NCBI GenBank assembly: GCA_020718925.1
Contig: DYRC01000057.1
Coordinates: forward strand, 1-10,801
Source of the DNA: Desulfonema limicola
GTDB lineage: Bacteria; Desulfobacterota; Desulfobacteria; Desulfobacterales; DYRC01
Length of the DNA: 10,801 bases
Direction: 5' to 3'
Below the pieces are notes generated by a model. That model was not told the origin of the DNA, made no database searches, and saw only the letters and a program-made list of their open reading frames with translations. Each line of letters opens with the position of its first letter. Positions within the stretch are counted from its first letter, which is position 1. This document shows positions 6,408 to 10,801 of the stretch, piece after piece. Made by a program: the position numbers and the translations under genes.

Positions 6408-6452
6408 TTTGAATTTGATTCTTTTCAAGGAGCTACAAATATCAAAAGTTCG

Positions 6453-6481
6453 TTGACTTGCTTGTGTACTTTCAGTATGCT
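6453..6481 (+). promoter_or_regulatory. sigma70-like promoter of the cyclase gene
   Basis: TTGACT (6453-6458, five of six bases) and TATGCT (6476-6481, four of six) are 17 bases apart, placing a start near 6488. The -10 and start region is covered by an inverted repeat, CAGTAT (6473-6478) with ATACTG (6493-6498), and by TACTTT/AAAGTA (6467-6472 and 6484-6489). These are positioned where a repressor dimer could block the promoter. Confidence 0.6.
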
Positions 6482-6569
6482 TTAAAGTATTTATACTGTG
6501 TTGTCAACTCGGAATAAAAAAGAGTCGCTTTTTTACTCCGAAATCGGAAAAATCAGGAAACATAAAGAT

Positions 6570-8402
6570 ATGAGACGTTACGGACTTGCGATAATCCTTG
6601 TGCTGACGATCTGTATTCTGACCGATGGCGTAACCCGGCTGGGCTGGCTTGAACCGGTCGAATCTCTTTGGTATGATATTTGGCATCAGATGGCTGGAAA
6701 ACAACGCACACCTCAGCATGTGGCAATAGCGGCAATTGACGATCAGACGCTTGGGGCGCATCCGGATGAGCCGCTTGCATTCTGGAGTCCCCATTTTGCC
6801 AAAGCCATTGAGGTGCTACGTAAGGTTGGCGCGTCTGTGGTCGGCATTGATTTTCTTTTTACAATCAGTGCGGAATCATGGTTTCATCGCTTTAATATGG
6901 GAGACACGGATGTCAGCCGCACGTATGATATTTCGTTTCGGGAACAACTGAGTCTTGGAAAAGTCGTGTTAATCGGCATCTTGGCAAAAGGACGCGGAGA
7001 AAATCAGATTATCATGCCGATCAACGATTATCTGTTTGCGCTTTCAGGCAATTATGCGGACGTGGGATTGGCAAATCTCTATATGGATGATGATGACGTG
7101 GTGCGCCGATTTATGCCGAAAATTGTAAAAAACGGTCATTTAAGCGGGCTGACGCTTGGCGCGCTGCTGGCACAGCGGGCAGATGCGAATATCGGCAAAG
7201 ACGGTTTTATAGAAATGCCGCAGGCTATCGGCTTTGCAGGACCGCCGGGGACGATTCCTCATATCTCATTTTCAAAACTGTTATCGCCCGGCGCGGAATC
7301 GGATACTGAAGTGAAAGCCCTGTCCGGTAAAGTGATTATTATCGGTCTTGAAAATTCAGGAACATCGGATATTCATATCACGCCCTACACCCGTAATTTT
7401 TTTCTTAGGTCAAACCGCATGATGAGCGGACCTGAAATTCATGCCAACATTGTTGAAACCTTGTTAAGCAATAAATATCCGCATCAGTTCCCTCAATGGA
7501 TGCAGTTGATATGGCTTTTATTTGTCGCGCTTATCGGAACATACATCTCGTTTCGCAACCGCCCGGTGCAATGTATCGGCTGTCTTATCGGTGTTGCAAT
7601 ATTGTGTATGGCAGCAGCGTATGTCGCGTTTCTCAATTTTTGGATACTTCCATTGGCAGGCGTTCATCTGGCATTAGGACTTAGCTATATCGGGGCTTTG
7701 GGAATGCGGTTGAGCAGCGAAGAGCGTACCCGGCTCCGGCTTCAGAAGGTATTATCGCCGTATGTATCAGATGCGGTGGTCAGACAGGTGCTTTCCAGCG
7801 AAAAACTGCCGGATTTGGGCGGAGAAACGCTTAATGTAACCGTGCTGTTTTCCGACATCCGCAATTTTACCACCATGTCTGAGCGGCTTAAACCTTACGA
7901 AGTTGTGGAGATGCTAAATCATTACTATACGTTGGTTTGCGAGCCGATTTTATCCGGAGGTGCGATGGTGGATAAGTTTATCGGAGATGCGGTTATGGCG
8001 ATTTTCGGTGCGCCCGTAACTTATCCGAATCAGACGCGGCAGGCGGTGATTGCGGCATTAACCATCAGAGACATTGCAGAACAATTCCGGGGCTGGGTAC
8101 AGGAGCAGTTTCCGGACAAAGAACTGCCGGAATTTCATGTGGGCGTGGGGCTTCATACCGGAGAAGCGGTGATCGGCAACATCGGTTCTGCCAAGCGCAT
8201 GTCTTATACGGCTATCGGTGATACGGTCAATATCGCCTCCCGTCTGGAGAGCATGAGCAAAAAATTAGGCTGGAATATTGTGGCAAGCCGGGCAACCGTA
8301 GATGGCGCCGGACCGGGCATCAAAATCGGGCGCACAGAAAGCGTAACGCCCTCCGGACGTGCCGGAGAGATTGAAATTGTTGAAATACTGGGTATTGAAT
8401 AG
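6570..8402 (+). CDS. CHASE2-domain membrane adenylate cyclase (class III)
   Basis: A 610-residue receptor-type cyclase predicted to make cAMP from ATP. One N-terminal membrane helix (about 5-20) is followed by an extracytoplasmic CHASE2 sensor (about 28-300, with WYDIWHQM, AAIDDQT, GASVVGIDFLF and GKVIIIGL), three membrane helices (about 313-378) and a cytoplasmic class III catalytic domain (about 415-600). Catalytic residues are complete: metal-binding D429 (FSDIRNFT) and D473 (DKFIGDAVMAIFG), adenine-recognising K469, D551 in IGDTVN, and N554 and R558 in VNIASRLE. I chose ATG 6570, with AGGA 11 bases upstream. A GTG at 6498 would add 24 residues but lies about 10 bases from the predicted transcript start and has no ribosome site. 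It is followed after 29 bases by the VIT-domain gene, probably as one operon. Confidence 0.9.
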   Translation: MRRYGLAIILVLTICILTDGVTRLGWLEPVESLWYDIWHQMAGKQRTPQHVAIAAIDDQTLGAHPDEPLAFWSPHFAKAIEVLRKVGASVVGIDFLFTISAESWFHRFNMGDTDVSRTYDISFREQLSLGKVVLIGILAKGRGENQIIMPINDYLFALSGNYADVGLANLYMDDDDVVRRFMPKIVKNGHLSGLTLGALLAQRADANIGKDGFIEMPQAIGFAGPPGTIPHISFSKLLSPGAESDTEVKALSGKVIIIGLENSGTSDIHITPYTRNFFLRSNRMMSGPEIHANIVETLLSNKYPHQFPQWMQLIWLLFVALIGTYISFRNRPVQCIGCLIGVAILCMAAAYVAFLNFWILPLAGVHLALGLSYIGALGMRLSSEERTRLRLQKVLSPYVSDAVVRQVLSSEKLPDLGGETLNVTVLFSDIRNFTTMSERLKPYEVVEMLNHYYTLVCEPILSGGAMVDKFIGDAVMAIFGAPVTYPNQTRQAVIAALTIRDIAEQFRGWVQEQFPDKELPEFHVGVGLHTGEAVIGNIGSAKRMSYTAIGDTVNIASRLESMSKKLGWNIVASRATVDGAGPGIKIGRTESVTPSGRAGEIEIVEILGIE

Positions 8403-8418
8403 GCATATCTTCAATCAT

Positions 8419-8424
8419 AAGGAG
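8419..8424 (+). promoter_or_regulatory. strong ribosome binding site of the VIT-domain gene
   Basis: AAGGAG seven bases before the ATG at 8432 fixes this start. It lies in the 29-base gap after the cyclase stop, where no terminator is visible. Confidence 0.8.
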
Positions 8425-8431
8425 AAATCTC

Positions 8432-10498
8432 ATGGATCAGGAAACAAATCAACAGATACCTTCGGAAAGCGTTCCCACGCCGTCTCATCAGATGACCGGC
8501 AAAAAAAGCGGCTTTCTCTTCTTTTTCGGCATTATTGCGCCTGCTTTAGCTGTGACGCTGCTGATCTGCCTTGATGCCGAATCATATACAGTATTGCACA
8601 GATGCTTTATCGCAATTATTCCGATAGCTAATTTCGTATCGTGGTATGCAATCCAACATAATAAAATAAGCTGGCTGACATGGCTTGGCTTTCTTAATGG
8701 CATGACATTATGTATTTCGGGAATATATGCTATAGTCTTTTTTCCGATGGCATACATCGGAATCATATCAATTCTTATGATTTACGGAATTATTGCTTTC
8801 GGAATCGGATTTGTATTGATTTCGCCGGTATCTGCGTTTGTCAGCGCATTGTTTTTTCGCAGCTATCTTGAACGGATAGCTGTTTCTGAAGGCAGAAAAT
8901 TCAGCGTTTGGCGGGGAATAGCTGTCATGCTATGTATATTCGGCTTATATGAAATCCATAGCCAAATCACCATCAGGGGAATGAACATGGCAGCTTCGGT
9001 CAATTCAGGCGAACATATCAGAGGCGTCAAACTGCTTCGCGCATTGGGCAGTGAATCCGAAATGCTGAAAAGCTGCTACGGCGTGAACCGGCGCAATAAC
9101 ATCATGTTTCTCTGGCATGATATTTTTAAAAAAAACTTTCATGATTTAGGGGATGATATGCCTTCAACAGAAAAATCGCGTGAAATTTATTACCGCGTTA
9201 CCGGCAAGCCATTCAACAGCGTTCCGCCTCCGGAATACAATTCACGTTCCGGATGGTGGAATTTCGGGTGGTGGGATTCCGGTTTGGGCGGGGAAAAAGT
9301 TGCCCAGAAAATCGAAGGACTTTGGCTGAATGCTTCCCGATTGGACGGCAAAATCGAGCCGGATGCTGCAACAAGTTATTTGGAATGGACAACGGTGTTT
9401 AAAAATGATTCTAAGATTCAGCAGGAAGCCAGAGCGCAGATTCTGCTTCCCAAAGGCGGCGTGGTATCACGGCTGACGCTCTGGGTGGACGGCGAAGAAC
9501 GTGAGGCGGCATTTTCTACTCGCGGCAAAGCGCGTGCCGCATACAACAGCGTGGTCAGTCAGAAACGCGACCCGGTATTGGTGAGCTATGACGGCGCAGA
9601 CCGCATCCTGATGCAATGTTTTCCGGTTCCGCCTGCAGGTGAAATGAAAATCCGCATAGGCATGACCAGTCCGTTGAATCTTGACAGCAAAGACGAAGCC
9701 ATGATGACGCTTCCCCGAATTTTGGAAAACAATTTCGGTATTGCAGAGGGATTCGGGCATTCGGTATGGATAGACAGCAAAACACCGTTATCCAGCTCTG
9801 AAAAAAGTCTTGTCAGCACAGAAGAGGAAAAATTCATTCTCAAGGGCAATATCCCTGAAGAATCGTTTTCCGATGCGTCTGTTATCATGCGCGTCAAACG
9901 ATCTGCTGAGATTCTCAGCGCGTGGACACCTGAACCCACCGATAATCAGAGAGCCGTGTATCAGACAATTGAAGACACAACCGCGCTTTCTCCCAAACAG
10001 GCAATTTTTGTTATTGACGGCTCTGTCGGCATGAAGGATCATATTCCGGCAATTGCAGATATTTTAAGCCAAGTGCCGGAAGGTATTCAGTACGGCGTCA
10101 TACTTGGATCGGACGGGACTGAGGTATTATCATCTTCAGCTTCTCACAAAGATATGCAGGCGATTGCTTTGCAATTAAAAAATGCGGATTACGCAGGCGG
10201 GTGCGATAACGTACCGGCACTTGAGCAGGCATGGGATATCAGCAATTCCAAACTGAATCCGGTCATTGTATGGATTCATGCCACACAGCCCGTAATGCTG
10301 AAATCTGCGGAATCCTTGAAACAGCGATGGCAGAGAAGTAAAGGCGTCAGATGGACAGATATTCAGATTAACTCCGGACCCAATCGGATTGTCGAAGTCT
10401 TGGAAAAAACAGATAAGCCTGAATTTCTGCCGGTATCAAAAAATCCGGGGGATGACATAAAACGCTTTATTTCAACGTGGAAACAGAAAAAAATCTGA
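8432..10498 (+). CDS. polytopic membrane protein with VIT domain and degenerate vWA domain (frame interrupted at 3' end)
   Basis: The 688-codon frame encodes a membrane protein: helices at about 27-47, 54-74, 81-104, 107-142 (two segments) and 159-176, then a soluble part. Residues about 315-415 form a VIT (vault/inter-alpha-trypsin) domain, with EARAQILLP, LTLWVDGEEREAAF, ARAAYNSVVSQKRDPVLV and CFPVPPAGEMKIRIG. Residues about 522-645 resemble a von Willebrand A domain, AIFVIDGSVGM to VIVWIH, but the metal site reads DGSVG where DxSxS is expected, and GGCDN replaces GGTN. The frame stops just after an A7 run (10487-10493), while family-like sequence continues in another frame. The layout recalls the long VIT membrane proteins linked to exosortase systems (MSEP-CTERM type), but that link is a guess. 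It follows the cyclase by 29 bases and is likely co-transcribed with it. Confidence 0.78.
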   Translation: MDQETNQQIPSESVPTPSHQMTGKKSGFLFFFGIIAPALAVTLLICLDAESYTVLHRCFIAIIPIANFVSWYAIQHNKISWLTWLGFLNGMTLCISGIYAIVFFPMAYIGIISILMIYGIIAFGIGFVLISPVSAFVSALFFRSYLERIAVSEGRKFSVWRGIAVMLCIFGLYEIHSQITIRGMNMAASVNSGEHIRGVKLLRALGSESEMLKSCYGVNRRNNIMFLWHDIFKKNFHDLGDDMPSTEKSREIYYRVTGKPFNSVPPPEYNSRSGWWNFGWWDSGLGGEKVAQKIEGLWLNASRLDGKIEPDAATSYLEWTTVFKNDSKIQQEARAQILLPKGGVVSRLTLWVDGEEREAAFSTRGKARAAYNSVVSQKRDPVLVSYDGADRILMQCFPVPPAGEMKIRIGMTSPLNLDSKDEAMMTLPRILENNFGIAEGFGHSVWIDSKTPLSSSEKSLVSTEEEKFILKGNIPEESFSDASVIMRVKRSAEILSAWTPEPTDNQRAVYQTIEDTTALSPKQAIFVIDGSVGMKDHIPAIADILSQVPEGIQYGVILGSDGTEVLSSSASHKDMQAIALQLKNADYAGGCDNVPALEQAWDISNSKLNPVIVWIHATQPVMLKSAESLKQRWQRSKGVRWTDIQINSGPNRIVEVLEKTDKPEFLPVSKNPGDDIKRFISTWKQKKI

Positions 10499-10801
10499 TT
10501 TTTCAAGAAAGAACATACGAAAAGAAGAAGTCGAATCTTTGAAGCCGGATATTCAGGTATCTTCACATATTGCACTGCTTTGGGCAAACAGCGAAATTTT
10601 GAAACATTACAAAGCCGGTAATACAGATGAAGCAGCGAATCTGGCAGGCATGTATCGTCTGGTAACGCCGGTAAGCAGTGCTGTGGTGCTTGAGAACAAG
10701 CAGCAGTATAAGGATGCGGGGCTTGATGTGCCGGAATATAAAGCGGGTAAGGATTATGATTTCAAGGATGCTGCTAAATCTAAGGATGCTGTTAAATCTA
10801 A
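10494..10801 (+). pseudogene. out-of-frame 3' continuation of the VIT-domain gene (partial)
   Basis: Open in the frame one base forward of the upstream gene, through the window end, with no convincing start codon or ribosome site of its own. It encodes IRKEEVESLKPDIQ, then SSHIALLWANSEILKHYKAG, EAANLAGMYRLVTPVSSAVV and LENKQQY, which is the kind of C-terminal helical segment that follows the vWA domain in VIT-domain membrane proteins (LVTPVSxAVVLE is characteristic). Removing one A from the A7 run joins the two frames into WKQKKSDFSRKN without a stop. A true mutation, transcriptional slippage on A7, or a sequencing error are all possible. The end runs into lysine/aspartate-rich repeats and is cut by the window edge. 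Confidence 0.7.
10764..10801 (+). repeat. 18-base in-frame tandem repeat at window edge
   Basis: The unit AAGGATGCTGYTAAATCT occurs at 10764-10781 and 10782-10799, differing by one C/T, and a third unit may begin at 10800. In the shifted frame it encodes KDAAKS then KDAVKS. The array probably continues beyond the window. Confidence 0.7.

Noticed and set aside
6498..6569. GTG start adding 24 residues to the cyclase
   Set aside because: It sits about 10 bases from the predicted transcription start, inside a possible operator, with no ribosome site.
10652..10801. Independent gene starting at ATG 10652
   Set aside because: No ribosome site, and the coding-like sequence begins well upstream of it, consistent with a continuation of the VIT-domain gene.

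Overview
The window looks like repeat-rich chromosomal DNA of a Gram-negative bacterium with moderate GC. An O-antigen or capsule type sugar locus, a CHASE2 adenylate cyclase, a BrnT-type toxin-antitoxin pair and several palindromic repeat families would fit a large-genome Desulfobacterota or Thiotrichales-like organism. That placement is inference; no rRNA or other phylogenetic marker is present.

Region 1 (about 14-5662) is a surface-polysaccharide locus in two converging halves. A Wzx-like flippase and a GT52-like sialyltransferase homologue lie on the plus strand and are coupled by a 4-base ATGA overlap. A GT4 glycosyltransferase, an SDR sugar-nucleotide epimerase/dehydratase and a GT2 glycosyltransferase lie on the minus strand, tightly packed with the last two again overlapping by ATGA. 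The halves meet at an 84-base near-palindromic repeat that fills the gap between the convergent stop codons. A second, GC-rich palindromic repeat sits in frame inside the sialyltransferase-like gene. The locus is bracketed by two attC-like hairpins (14-75 and 5613-5662) that share an exact 18-base sequence in inverted orientation.

Region 2 (5690-6407, minus strand) is a toxin-antitoxin unit: a BrnT-family toxin followed by, and overlapping, a ribbon-helix-helix antitoxin. A near-consensus sigma70 promoter lies upstream. Between promoter and toxin is an unlisted 23-codon ORF with its own Shine-Dalgarno sequence. The pair reads into the attC-like site, the usual layout of toxin-antitoxin cassettes in chromosomal integrons.

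Region 3 (6453-10801, plus strand) starts at a divergent sigma70-type promoter and encodes a membrane CHASE2/class III adenylate cyclase with all catalytic residues. Twenty-nine bases later comes a polytopic membrane protein with a VIT domain and a degenerate von Willebrand A domain. Its frame ends at an A7 tract, but family-like C-terminal sequence continues in the next frame to the window edge, so it is frameshifted, slippage-dependent or mis-sequenced.

Main points of interest: the inverted attC-like pair around a glycan locus, the small ORF leading the toxin-antitoxin operon, the in-frame palindrome in an enzyme, and the A7 frameshift. No rRNA, tRNA, CRISPR array, transposase or integrase gene was seen.
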